Positions 44,181 through 54,984 of a stretch of 64,000 bases of DNA are shown piece by piece. Each line of letters opens with the position of its first letter. Position 1 is the stretch's first letter. A program made the translations under genes and the position numbers. Source of the stretch: Erodium maritimum (Eukaryota > Streptophyta > Magnoliopsida > Geraniales > Geraniaceae); NCBI GenBank assembly GCA_963921825.1, contig OY997590.1, positions 52,345,039-52,409,038 on the forward strand, in the 5' to 3' direction. The notes beneath the pieces were generated by a model. It was not told the DNA's origin and did not search any database. It worked only from the letters and a program-made list of their open reading frames with translations.

Positions 44181-46348
44181 ATGATTTTCCTTTCCTGGAA
44201 TGCTCAGGGCCTAGGCTCCTCTTTGAAGAGAAGTATGATGGCTTCTCTTGTCCGAGCTCAGCGGGCCAAAATTGTCTTGATCTAGGAGACGAAGTTGTTG
44301 GACATCTGGCTTAGTACCGCTCATTCGTGTGGTTTAGGATCGGACTTCACTCACACGTTTGTTCCTTAATCTGGTCTGTCTGGGGTCTTCTTACTATCTA
44401 GAATAGCAGGGTGTTCTAGGTAGTCATGCATACCTTAGACGACGTTCTGGTTTGGTCAGGAGTTCATTTATCCACAGGCACTCCCTTGACAGTCCTAAAC
44501 GTGTAGGCTTCCTCCTAAGTTACAACGAGACGTGACCTCTAGACTTCTCTTCGTTCGATTGTTGATGTAGTTGGGCATGCATTGCTTCTCGCGGGGGACT
44601 TGAACACGGTTTGCTCCCAGGAGGAGATATTCTCAAGGGGGAATCTCCATGATGATAATTTAGATTTTTCCGACTTTATTTCAGTAGTATGGTTACTTGA
44701 TTTCTCACTGGCCAACATGTGTTTCACCTGGTTAGTCCCCGCTTCCAGGTGTAGTAGTATTGATATGTTTCTTCTCTCTCATGATCTTTTCGGCATGTTT
44801 ACTAGACATGTCCATAAAGGAATCACTTGGTCCCTCTCCGATCATTTTCTGATCTTGTTGGCTTATGAGAGGGTTGATTAGGGACTCTGGCTATTCCGAT
44901 TCATCGACGCTTGGGTCGAGCAGGATGAGTTTCTCCCGTTTGTGAGCGAGCGTTGGTCCTCTTATGTGGTTCATGGAGATCCAGAGTTCATTTGGTCGAC
45001 CAATTTGAGAACCTTGAGGGTGATTAGGGGAGTGGAATCAGACTGTTATTGGTTATCTCGCCATTACTACCTCTCAACTGGAGGTGTGTATTGATGCTTT
45101 GATGCGATGTTTGACACTAGACCCCAATGTGAGGAAGAGCTGACTGTGAGGGATTTTTGCACATCCTACTTAGCCTCCAAGTCAAGTTAGACATCTATCT
45201 TGTGGAGGTAGAAGGCCATAGTCAAATGGGCCATGGATGAGAATCATAATTCTGCCTATTTTAATAGGGTATCACAGGCCCATGCATCGCGAAACCAGAT
45301 CTTCTCGGTGATAGAGAATGGTACCGAGTATTCTGATCTTGTAAGGGTCAAGGGTCAGGTTGTCTCTCACTTTAGGGACCGTTTCTTCTCATACTAGTCG
45401 ACTCGTCATGCATTACCCGCTTTACCGTTGTTGTGCTAAGTGATGAGGACTCGGGGATGTTGGAATCTCTTTATACCGAGGCTGAGGTTTTGGATGCCTT
45501 GTATTCTTGTTCTAGGGACAAGACATTAAGCCCAAATGGTTTTAATCTGGCCTCCTTTCGAGTAGCGTGGACGATCAATCGGGCTGACTTGTTGCACTTT
45601 CTTCACTTCTTTCATGCCTCATTTCATCTTGGCCAAGGGGTGAACTCAAGCTTTATTGTTCTCATCCCGAAGGTCCCTTCTCCTAGGACCTTCTTGTAGA
45701 GGCTTCTTAGGAGGGTGATTAGAGACTTTATTTACAGCACTCAGTCTGCGTGTATGAGGGGGAGACAGTTATCGGATAGTGTCCTCGTCGGTATGGATGT
45801 TCTGGGGCTTGTGCGTCGTTCTCGCCAGCCAGCTGCTTTGGTGAAGTTGGATTTCGAGAAGGCATTCGACAGGGTTGATTAGTCTTACTTGACTCATGTC
45901 CTTAGGCGTATGGTTTTCAGTGGGAAGTGGATTATTTGGATCTCCTCGTGTTTACGTGGTTTCTCTTTAGTGTTTCTCAGTGGGTCTCCATCTAAGCAGT
46001 TTAGGGTCTTACAGGGAGTCAAGAAAGAGTGTCCGATGTCACCTTATGTATTTTTTATTTTTCTTGAGGTTTTTCATTAGATTTTTTAGCTTGGAGTCAG
46101 GCAGGCGTTATACGGTGGGATTCGGGTTGGCCCAGTTATTCAGGTTTCTCACCTCCAATTTGTGGATGACACTCTGTTGTTCCTTGAGGCAGGTGTGGAT
46201 CAATTTCGAGCTGTTAGGTTTGTTCTCCACACTTTTGAGTTGGTGTTGGGTCTTCGGATCAATTTCTCCAAGTCGTCTTTTGTTGTAGTTGTTTTGTTGT
46301 GGTTGATCCGTTGTGCAGATTTCTAGCAAGGCTATGTAGTGTTCTTTG
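44181..46348 (+). pseudogene. LINE ORF2 part 1: AP endonuclease and N-terminal two-thirds of reverse transcriptase
   Basis: ORF2 begins MIFLSWNAQGLGSSLKRSMM (44181), the start of an L1-type apurinic endonuclease. LLAGDLNTV…FSDFI…CFTWL…SSIDMFLLS…SDHFLI (44582-44862) supplies its catalytic Asp/Asn and SDH segments. The RT continues with LSPNGFNLASFRVAW and NSSFIVLIPKVP (45530-45680), then RGRQLSDSVLVGMDVLGL and VKLDFEKAFDRVD (45750-45880). QFVDDTLLF (46156-46182) keeps the FVDD catalytic box. In-frame stops interrupt it (for example after VLI near 44283 and after FDRVD at 45879). The reading is cut at 46348 by the gypsy-type LTR and resumes at 57690. Confidence 0.92.
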
Positions 46349-46479
46349 TGTGAAGACCGCCTAGGTAAAAAGTTTTAAAATATTAAAATTTGTCGTTGAA
46401 ACGTTGGGGTTGGAAAACGGATTGAAAATTGGAGCGACTGCAAAAGAAAAAGAGAAGGTTAAGCAAAAAAAAAGGGAAA

Positions 46480-47616
46480 AGAGGAAGTTGGCTGGGCCGG
46501 CCAGGCTCAGGCCCAATCAGAGGGATCGAGCCCAAGTCCTGCATCGCGCGTCAGCCCAGCCCAGCTCGGTTAATCTTCGAACCCTAGCTACTGTTCCCAT
46601 TTCTTCTTCGTGTCGAGCGCGCCTCCCGAGGACTGAATCGCGCAGCTCTCTCCTTCTCTCTTCTTCCTCTAGCCCTCTTCTCCTCTCTTCGACGCCGCCC
46701 CGCCGTGTCCTTCACGTCCGAGTACAGATCGACCCGCGCTGGTAGCGAGCACAAGACGCCATCTCCTAGAGCTTCGCGTCCTATCTCTTCTTCCCCGAGC
46801 CCAAATCTCATCTCTCTGTGACGGGGCTCTCAGCACCGGTGAGCCACGCACCGTCCTCACCTGAGTAGGACGGGCCTTGGGCCTCGGACCAGGCTTTGGG
46901 TCAGGCCCAGATCCCTGGACTCGGGTCTGGACCGGGTCTAGGTCGGGTCTGGGGCCGGGTCAAGGTTAGGTCCGGGTCAGGTCCGGTTCCGGGTTTGGAC
47001 CGGGTCTGGATCCGGGTTGGGCCTGGATCCGGGTCGGATCCGGGTCAGGAAAGTTTTAATTAATTTTAAATTGGAGTTTTTAAACGGATTTAAATCGGAG
47101 GACTCAAAGGACATAACTGTTAAATTAAAGGACTTAACTGATAAAATTAGAGGACTGTTACGGACTGGATCGGGACTGATTACCGTCCCTTTTTGTTAAA
47201 ACCAGGCTTGGACCTCGATTGTGGAGAAGACCAGAGGTAGGCCCGGACGTCAGCAGCCAGGAGACGCAACAGTTGGTTCTTCTTGAGGTAGGGAAAGTAG
47301 CGGATACCGCTTTAATTACAGAAAGTTACTAGTATGCATGCTAGGTGATAATAAAACTGGATCGATCGTTTAATATTATATAACAACCGGAAGAGTCTTA
47401 GTTATTCTAAGACTAAGACTCTTCCGGTTGTTATATAACAACCGGAGTGCCTTTTAGATGTGATTCACTAGTGTTAGCCGCTTTCAATATTCTGGGAAAT
47501 TGTCGTGCTGGTAGAATGGCCATGTCGAGCCTTAGGACTGTGTGCTGATTGAGATGCATGATGTGTGTTATAACCGCTGATTGAGAGTCATAATAAGATT
47601 TATTCGGTGTTGCATG
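46480..47616 (+). repeat. Tandem duplication within the gypsy LTR, unit 1 left part
   Basis: Matches 54985-56450 from 'gaggaag(t/c)tg(g/a)ct(g/a)gggccggcca' onward. Unit 1 lacks about 400 bp present in unit 2: the sequence after 'cacctga' at 46860 jumps to 'ggacgggccttgggcc', whereas unit 2 carries 55373-55760 in between. Unit 1 is interrupted at 47617 by copia element 2 and continues at 54608. Confidence 0.8.
47376..47438. repeat. 27-bp perfect palindrome in duplicate unit 1
   Basis: The left arm (47376-47402: TTATATAACAACCGGAAGAG then tcttagt) is exactly complementary to 47412-47438, with a 9-nt loop. The corresponding place in unit 2 (about 56262-56288) has a single copy of the arm only, so the palindrome arose in unit 1 after the duplication or was lost in unit 2. 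Confidence 0.85.
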
Positions 47617-47908
47617 TGTTAGTCTTAGAGCCCGTAGTTCAATCCTAAATGTCCAAATGTATATATCATCGTTAGCAATAAAATTAAAGAGACTTTATAT
47701 TACTTATGTGTTGGAGTAATATATCGATGTGTGCTCTGATCTATGCCCACCATGCGAATAGAACCATAGACCGAGATAGATCACACTCGATGGGTCCCTA
47801 GTCAACAAAGCTTCACTAGAAGTGACTAGTATGAAAGATGGCTCTTTATGGCTTACGTTCTGTTAGTCATTGGAATGGGATTCTGTAGTCTGATCATAGA
47901 TATCAGAG
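47617..47908 (+). repeat. Truncated 5' LTR of copia element 2
   Basis: Collinear with the first 290 bp of the LTRs at 40002, 51223 and 58016, up to 'tcatagatatca'. It then breaks into unrelated GC-rich sequence. Confidence 0.9.
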
Positions 47909-48443
47909 GGAGGAGGAGGCGGCGGAGGTGTAGGTGGCTGGGGACGACGACGCCGGAGGAGGCGTGGCCGAAGACGACGCCGGAGGTGGCCGGGGACGAA
48001 GCTCGAACTTCTGCGATTTTTTTTAATAAAATTATTTTTTTAAAAAAATAAAAATGATATTTTATTTTTTTTATTTTTTAATATTTTTTAATATTTTTAA
48101 AATATTTTTATTATTATTTAAAAAAAATTAAATTTAAAAAAATTAAATTTATTTATTTATTTATTATATTTTTATTGTATTATATAATTAAGGGTATAAT
48201 GGTAATTTTGTCTATCATATTTATAAGCTTAAAATAAGAAAGGGTAAAATCGTCATTTCACACCCCACTTAACTGCAAATGTCTAATTTAGAGGAATATT
48301 CCGTTAGTTTTTAACGGAATATGCCAATTTTAAACCAAATCGTTCGTGGACAAATCATTAGGGTACCTTATCGGACAAAAAATTCATAAGGGTACCTTAT
48401 CGTTCGTGGACGAAACATTAGGGTACCTTATCGTAAATAACCC
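47909..48443. mobile_element. Foreign block replacing LTR/gag in copia element 2 (MITE-like right end)
   Basis: The first 95 bp are GGA/GACGACGCCGG-rich. Then come about 170 bp of almost pure A/T, then moderately complex sequence ending GATAAGGTACC-type repeats on the reverse strand. 'agggtaccttatcg' occurs three times at 48360-48433. The end TAAATAACCC (reversed GGGTTATTTA) resembles the GGGTTAAATA terminus of the foldback MITE at 34454, suggesting a Mutator-like element. The matching left end was not found, so it could also be a captured fragment. Confidence 0.5.
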
Positions 48444-51222
48444 AATATTATATCTGTATCTGTGTTTGACAAGGAAGGATATAATGTTAATATTGGAAAT
48501 GGAGTTTTCAATGATCTATGCAATGATATGTTTTATACCAGTACTGACTTGGTTGGAGGATTGTACATATTAGGTATGGGTAACAATGCCTTAAGTTCTA
48601 TATATTACGTTAATACCAAGAGGTCTAAATCCAACGATTTAAACCTAACTATGTTATGGCACTGTCATTTGGGCCGCATAAACAAGAAGCGCCTATCAAC
48701 ACTTCAGAAGTGCGGGCTTTCAGGTTCATTCAAATTCCATTTGATCGATAGGTGCAAGGTTTGTTTCATGGGAAAAATGACTAAAGTGCCCTTTATCGAT
48801 CGCGATGAAATGGCGGGTGAATTATTGGGGATGATACACTCGAATGTATGCAAACCAATAAGTTCACTTGCCAGGAGAGGTTTTAGCTACTTATCACATT
48901 TACTGATGGTTACAGTAAATATGGTTATGTCTATCCGGTGAGACATAAGTCTGAAGCTTTTGATAAATTCAAAAGTCTAAGACTAAAGTAGAAAACCAGC
49001 TCGACAAAGGTATTAAGGCACTTCGATAGGATCGAGGTGGAAAATACTTGACCACAGAGTTATTAGATCATCTAAAAGAGAATGAGATCCTTTTGGAATG
49101 GACTCCTCCTGGGACACTATAGTTGAAAGGTGTAGCCAGAGAAATCGGACATTGTTAGACAATGGTCCCTTCCATGATTAGTTGGACTGATCTCCCAATC
49201 TCTTTCAGGGGTTATGCTCTAGAGACGACCACATTTATAGTGAATCGGGCTTCGACGAAGGGTGTGGAAGGGACACCATTTTAAAAATGGTACGGGATGA
49301 TACCCGCTTTGTCCTTCCTAAATATTTGTGGTTGCGAGGCTTATGTGAAACATTTGGTTTCGACTAAGATCGAACCAAGATCTGAGATATGCACCTTCGT
49401 GTGGTATACCAAAGCAACAAGGGGATACTACTTCTACAATCCCAGTGAGAACATGGTGTTCGTCGCTTGGGGTGGGGTCTTTATGGAGTTTTGTTTCCAA
49501 AGACGTCATTGGGAGGACTGTGCATCTCAAAGAAATTCAGGATGGTACAGATCTGTCTAAATCAATTGACAACCCAGTGGAAAGGAGCCAGAGATTGTCG
49601 TAGAGTAAGAACCAATTCATGTTACAATTCTGGAAGGTCCAAGGCGAATTGAAATAATCAATCTTCCACCTCCAAGATATAGTATCCGGAGGTGACAATG
49701 AAGTCATGGTGGATCACGATGATCCAACCACCTTTCCGGAAGTCGTGGATGGGCCCGACTCTGAGTTATGGCTGGGAGCCATGAGGGAGGAAATGCAATC
49801 CATGTCAGACAACCGAGTCTGGAAACCGGTTGATCCCATCAATGGTGTGAGGACCATCGGATGCAAATGGATCTTCAAGGTGAAGATGGACATGGATGGA
49901 AACCCTCTGACCTAGAAAGCACAATTGGTGGCGAAAGGTTATAGGCAGATCCAATGGATTGACTATGAGGAAACCTTCTCCCTAGAGGCTATGGTCAAAA
50001 TCGATCCAAATTCTTCTTGACATAATTGCGTATCATAATTACGAGATATGGCAAGTGGATGTCAAAACCGCTTTCCTAAATGGAAATTTGACTGAGTATG
50101 TTTGTATGTCTCGGCCCAAAGGTTTTGACGATCCGAAGAATAAGGGAAAGATTTATAAGTTGTTGAAATCCATTTATGGATTTAAACGAACTTCTCGGAG
50201 TTGGATCCTTTGTTTTGATGAAGCTGTAATTGGAATTGGCTTAATCAAGAACGAGGATGAATCTTGCGTTTATAAGAAGGCTAGTGGGAGCAAGATTACC
50301 TTTCTGGTTCTCATTGAAAACGACATCCCAACCTTGCACGAGACTAAAGCTTGGTTGAGGAAGTGTTTTTCAATAAAGGACTTAGGCGATGCTTCTTATA
50401 TCTTAAGGATTAAGATATGTAGAGATCGCACCAAGAGGGTCTTGGATTTAAGTTAGGGAACCTATGTGAACAGGGCATTGAGTAGGTTCTTAATGATCGA
50501 TTCAAAGAAATGACTCTTACCCACTAGTCATGGCATTCATCTCAGCAAGACTCGGTGTCCTAATACACCTGATGAGCTGAAAAGGATGATGAGAATCCTA
50601 TGCGCCTAGGGGCAGGATCGATCATATATGCCATGACATGTATGAGACGGACGTCACGTAAGCCTTATGTTGTACAAGTAGAAATCAGTCTAACCCGGGG
50701 GAAAGATGATGCTGAACTAGTCGTCGAAGGATGAGTAGACGCTAGTTTTCCAAGACAAATCCAGATGACTTTAGAAGTTAGTCAAGATATGTGTTTATGC
50801 TGAATGGCAGAACTTTAGCTGGGAGAGCGTAAAGCAAGATACCATTGCCAAATCTACAACAAAGGCCAAGTACATGGATGCTGCAGAGGCAGCTAAGGGG
50901 CTATGTGGATTTGGAAATTCACGGCAGGGTTGGGTGTAATTAAAAACCCATCCATCCCGGTGAATCCATTTTGCGACAACACAAGGGCCATTACACAAGC
51001 TAAAAGCCCATATCGCATAACAAATCCAAACATGTACTACGGCGTATCCACCTAATCAGAGAAATACTGAACTAAGGTGAAGTGAAGATAACCTATATTG
51101 CAACAGATGATAACATAGCCAACCCTTTGACTAAGGCAGTGTCGCTGACTAAACATGTCAGACATGTAAAGTCGATGGGGGACATATTGGAGTTTAGATT
51201 GGAACTAGGGAAAGTGGGAGAT
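48444..51222 (+). pseudogene. Copia element 2 pol remnant (GAG-pre-integrase to RNase H), broken
   Basis: Collinear with element 1 from about 37209 to 39999. The pre-integrase zinc-finger region is at 48655-48780 (LWHCHLGRINKKRLSTLQKC, then CKVCFMGKMTKVPF). Integrase pieces are at 48800-49560 and the RT at 49706-50456, with GCKWIFKVKMDMDGNPLT, then QVDVKTAFLNGNL. FLVL joins IENDIPTL at 50312, again without YVDD. The tail TDDNIANPLTKAVSL is near 51110-51150, followed by the purine tract GGGAAAGTGGGAG (51208-51220) and the 3' LTR. It keeps Cys residues that element 1 has lost but adds its own stops, for example TAG after GNPLT. Confidence 0.93.
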
Positions 51223-54200
51223 TGTTAGTCTTAGTGCCCGTGGTTCAATCCTAAATGTCCAAATGTATATATCATTGTTAGCAATAAAATTAAAGCGATT
51301 TTATATTACTTATGTGTTGGAGTAATATATCGATGTGTGCTCTGATCTATGCCCACCATGCGAATAGAACCATAGATCGAGATAGATCACACTCGATGGG
51401 TCCCTAGTCAACAAAGCTTCACTAGAAGCGACTAGTATGAAAGATGGCTCTTTATGGTTTACGTTCTGTTAGTCATTGGAATGGGATTCTGTTGTCTGAT
51501 CATAGACATCATGTGGGACATGATATTGGACGAACCAACATGAATATGTGCCATAGTGTTGGATCTCGATGTCGTGTACATGTTAAACACAAAATTGCAG
51601 CGGAAGATTAACCACGAATCAATCGAGATGAATCTACCAAATATGTAAAACAAGTCTGAAAATTCAACAAAGGTTTGAGCACATCACCTTTGTTAGTGCC
51701 TCATCTTGCAGCTCGTGTATCTCGCAAACGAACCGTTGAAACCCAAATCCCTTTGGTCAGATTGAAGACCCATATGTGGAGAACGTTCACTCCAAAAATC
51801 AGCTTCATCGGACATCGGATGAGCCTCCGATCGAGCTCTTGAAAGTGACTGGTCGGACAAAACTGTGCTGAAAATTAGCACCCTCTACTTGTCCGAAATT
51901 GGTTCAATAACACCCAACTTTGAATGGCTTGAGCCCCTTGGACGCCTACGTATCCTTACCGGAATCAAAGCCAACGTAGTTCTTGAGTTTGATGACTCAA
52001 GAACATGAAAAACCAACCTTGAAGCTTGGAAGGGGGTTTGGCCAAGGTAGAGGAAGAAGAAGAAGACCCTCTCTCTAATTCTCTACACTTGCATGTTATT
52101 TTCTCCAACCTATCTTGCATGCTTAGTTAAGTGGAATCACTTAACTATCTACTTGAGACAAGTGTCCATGCCAAGATGCTAGGTGGAACTAATAAACAAC
52201 CTAGTTTATTAGTTTAGTGAAAATTGGGTCCCACCCAATTTTAGTCAACAAGACTAACAGTCATCTAATGACTTGAGTCTTTGTTGGGCCTAGCCTATAT
52301 GGGCCGGCCATGGGCCTCTCCAAGAGAGCCCATGCCGAGCCCAATATGCTAGCCGGTCCACTATGGCGATCCCCGCCACAAATCCCTCCAACTTAGGTTC
52401 GTCATGTTCTTATCGAGTATCAAACTGTCGGTAAGATCAACGTAAAATCCCATTTTACTTGATCTTACCAAAGTGGCGACTGACGAGACTCAACGTTGCC
52501 CGACCCTGCATAACGAATCGCGCCCTGTCGATTCTGACCTTTCAGCCGTCCTTGTCATTATCCCTTTATCACCGATATCCGGATTGAGATAAGGCACAGA
52601 GCCGTCATCCTTATTATCCTCGATCCATGTTCCTTGATATGTGAGATGACTGACCTTATGATACCCAGTATCATGTGCATGGCATGCTTTCTTGTCAGTC
52701 ACTCTCGATCAAGCGGCCGTTAACCAGATATCTTTCCCATACCGTAGTATGAGGGATAGATCCCTTAGCCGTCTATCATGTCACTCATGCAGTCATTCCC
52801 CAAGCCAATCTTGGCCGTTATGGAAGCCCAGCCACGGTGCAACGTTGGGCTTTCAGGTCAAACTTGGTTGTTTACTGCACATCAGTCATATAGACTCCTC
52901 GGTCTAAGGATACCTGACAAGCTACGACTCTGAACATGTTCATGACTTAATCTATGGAACATATTCAGGTCGGGTCGTCCAACATCATGTCCCACATGAT
53001 GTTTATGATCAGAGTCCGGAACCCTTTCCTATGGTTAATAGAACGTAAGCCATCAAGAGTCATATCTCATACTAGTCGCTTCCAGCGAAGACTATTGACT
53101 AGGGACCTCATCGAGTTTGATCCAACCTGATCTATGGTTCTATTCGCATGGTGGGCATAGATCGGAAACACACACGACATATTACTCCAACACTTAAGTA
53201 ATATAAAAACTGCTTTATTTATATTGCCAACGATGATAATTTCAATTGGATATTTACGATCGGACTACGGGCACTGAGGCTAACACATAGATCAAGTCAT
53301 GAACATATTCATTGTCGTAGCTTGTCATGTATCCTTAGACCAAGGAATCTTTGTGATCGCTATGTAGTCAACAACTGAGTTTGACTTGAGCCTAACGTTG
53401 TCCGTAACAGGACTTCCATAACGACCATGATTGGCTTGGGGACGGGTTACATGAGTGACGTGAAAGACGGCTAAGGGATTTATCCCTCATACTAAGGTAT
53501 GAGAAAGATATCGGTTCCCGGCCGCTTGATCGAGAGTGACTGAAAGAATAGCATGGCCATGCACATGATACTGGGTATCATATATTCAGTCATCTCACAT
53601 ATCAAGTAATAGTGATTGAAAATAATAAGGATGACGGCTCTATGCCTTATCTCAATAAGGATATCGTAGATAAAAGGATAATAACAGGGACGACGGAAAG
53701 GTTAGAATCGATAGGGTCGATTCATTATGCAGTGTTAGGCAATACTAAAGTCTCGTTAGTTTCCACTTAAATAGGATCAAGTAAAATGGGATTTTACGTT
53801 GATCTGTTGACATGCATAAACCTAAGGGTCACAGCGGAGGATGAAACTCATTGACACATTTATGGAGAATGGCCAAAAGGGAATTGTCTCGGGACATGAA
53901 TAGGACGTTACGGATCGAGACAAGGCTTGGAGTCTTGGGATTGATCGCGTCGGATAATGTTGGACATTTTCGGTATGGAAGGCTTGGAGGCGATGAGTGA
54001 ATCACGGGACCTCGTTGGAAATGGCCACGGGCCATGTTCCAAGAGGTCCATGAAAGGCCCATGCAACCAAGGCCCATGAAACTAATTAATAATATCTTGA
54101 TTAATTAGTACTAAGTAAGCAAGACAAGGATTAAGGTGTTGGTGATTCACCACCTAACCCAATCTTGTCTTGTCATACTTTGTCCTATTTACACCTTACT

Positions 54201-54607
54201 TGTCACCATGCTTGTCCCATGCCTTTAGTTGGACAAGTATAGGGTTTGTTATGTTTAAGTCATCTTTTTTCAACATAAAAATACAAGACACAAATGGGAA
54301 TCAACTTTTTTCACTCCCTCCTCCTACCAATTCGGGTTTGGCTAGTTTCCACCTCCATTTTTGTATTCTTTAGTCCTCAAAGAGAAGAACTACGTGGCTT
54401 TGATTCCCATGTGGATACGTAGGCGTCTTGGAGACTCAAGCCAATCATTCGTTAACCGATATTCTTGTTTTGGTAAGAAATAGTGCTTAATTTTTCTCTT
54501 GTGAATCCATTCTTTGTTAGTTGTTTCATGGTTTTAATCGTCTCTTGGTTTTCCTTGATTTTCCGTTGCGAGTTGGCTCATCTCCAACCCTACCTCGAGG
54601 CCCAACA
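51223..54607 (+). repeat. 3' LTR of copia element 2, split by a nested solo LTR
   Basis: The left part is 51223-51556 and the right part 53291-54607. Together they give a normal ~1.65-kb LTR, collinear with 40002-41688. The break is an insertion with CATAG duplicated on both sides, as described for the nested solo LTR. Confidence 0.92.
51557..53285 (-). mobile_element. Nested solo copia LTR, diverged subfamily, reverse orientation
   Basis: It runs from TGTTGGATCTCGATGTCG to GGCACTGAGGCTAACA, and CATAG is duplicated exactly (51552-51556 and 53286-53290). Reversed, its start and several blocks parallel the host LTR: 'agtcactctcgatcaagcggccg', 'ttggccgttatggaagcc' and the tRNA-proximal end. The right half is clearly diverged and the ends differ (GGATCTCGATGTCG against GGGTCTCGATGGAG). 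It therefore belongs to a sister subfamily that inserted into a relative's LTR. Confidence 0.93.
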
Positions 54608-54984
54608 ACATGTTGTGACTGTGTGTGGGCAAGTGTGCCGTGTGTGATGTAATGTGAACCCTTGATTGTGATATGACCAGGTGAGTGATAGACCGGTTTG
54701 TGTGTTATGGTGAGTTTGGCTTGGTTGGTATACCGGTGTCGAACTATTTTTTTGTGATGCGTGTTATACTCTTGATGTGTGTTCTAAGAAAAGGCGTAAC
54801 CGGAGTGGTACTTAAACCGAGGGATAGTTCCGGTGTAGTGTATCGAGGCCAAGGATGGCGTGATTGATACCCCGAGTCTCCGTGACGGGAAGGCGTACGA
54901 CTGAGGTATGTGCCGGTCCAGTATGCATGAGGCCCTGATTCTACGTGACAGGAAGACGTCCGACTGAGGGATTTCCGACTGGGG

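Larger units (their letters stand above)
47617..54607 (+). mobile_element. Ty1-copia element 2, inserted in the gypsy LTR, with 5' LTR truncated and 3' LTR itself interrupted
   Basis: The element runs from TGTTAGTCTTAGAGCCCG to TACCTCGAGGCCCAACA. The flanks GCATG (47612-47616) and ACATG (54608-54612) are a 5-bp target duplication with one change; the duplicate gypsy unit reads through this point uninterrupted at 56445. The 5' LTR is cut after 292 bp. A 535-bp foreign block then replaces the rest of the LTR, the leader and gag, and the coding homology resumes in the GAG-pre-integrase region at 48444. Confidence 0.92.

Noticed and set aside
46404-46860. GC-rich frames on both strands that look like coding exons
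   Set aside because: The sequence is part of the duplicated gypsy LTR and reappears at 55000-55400 with frame-breaking differences.
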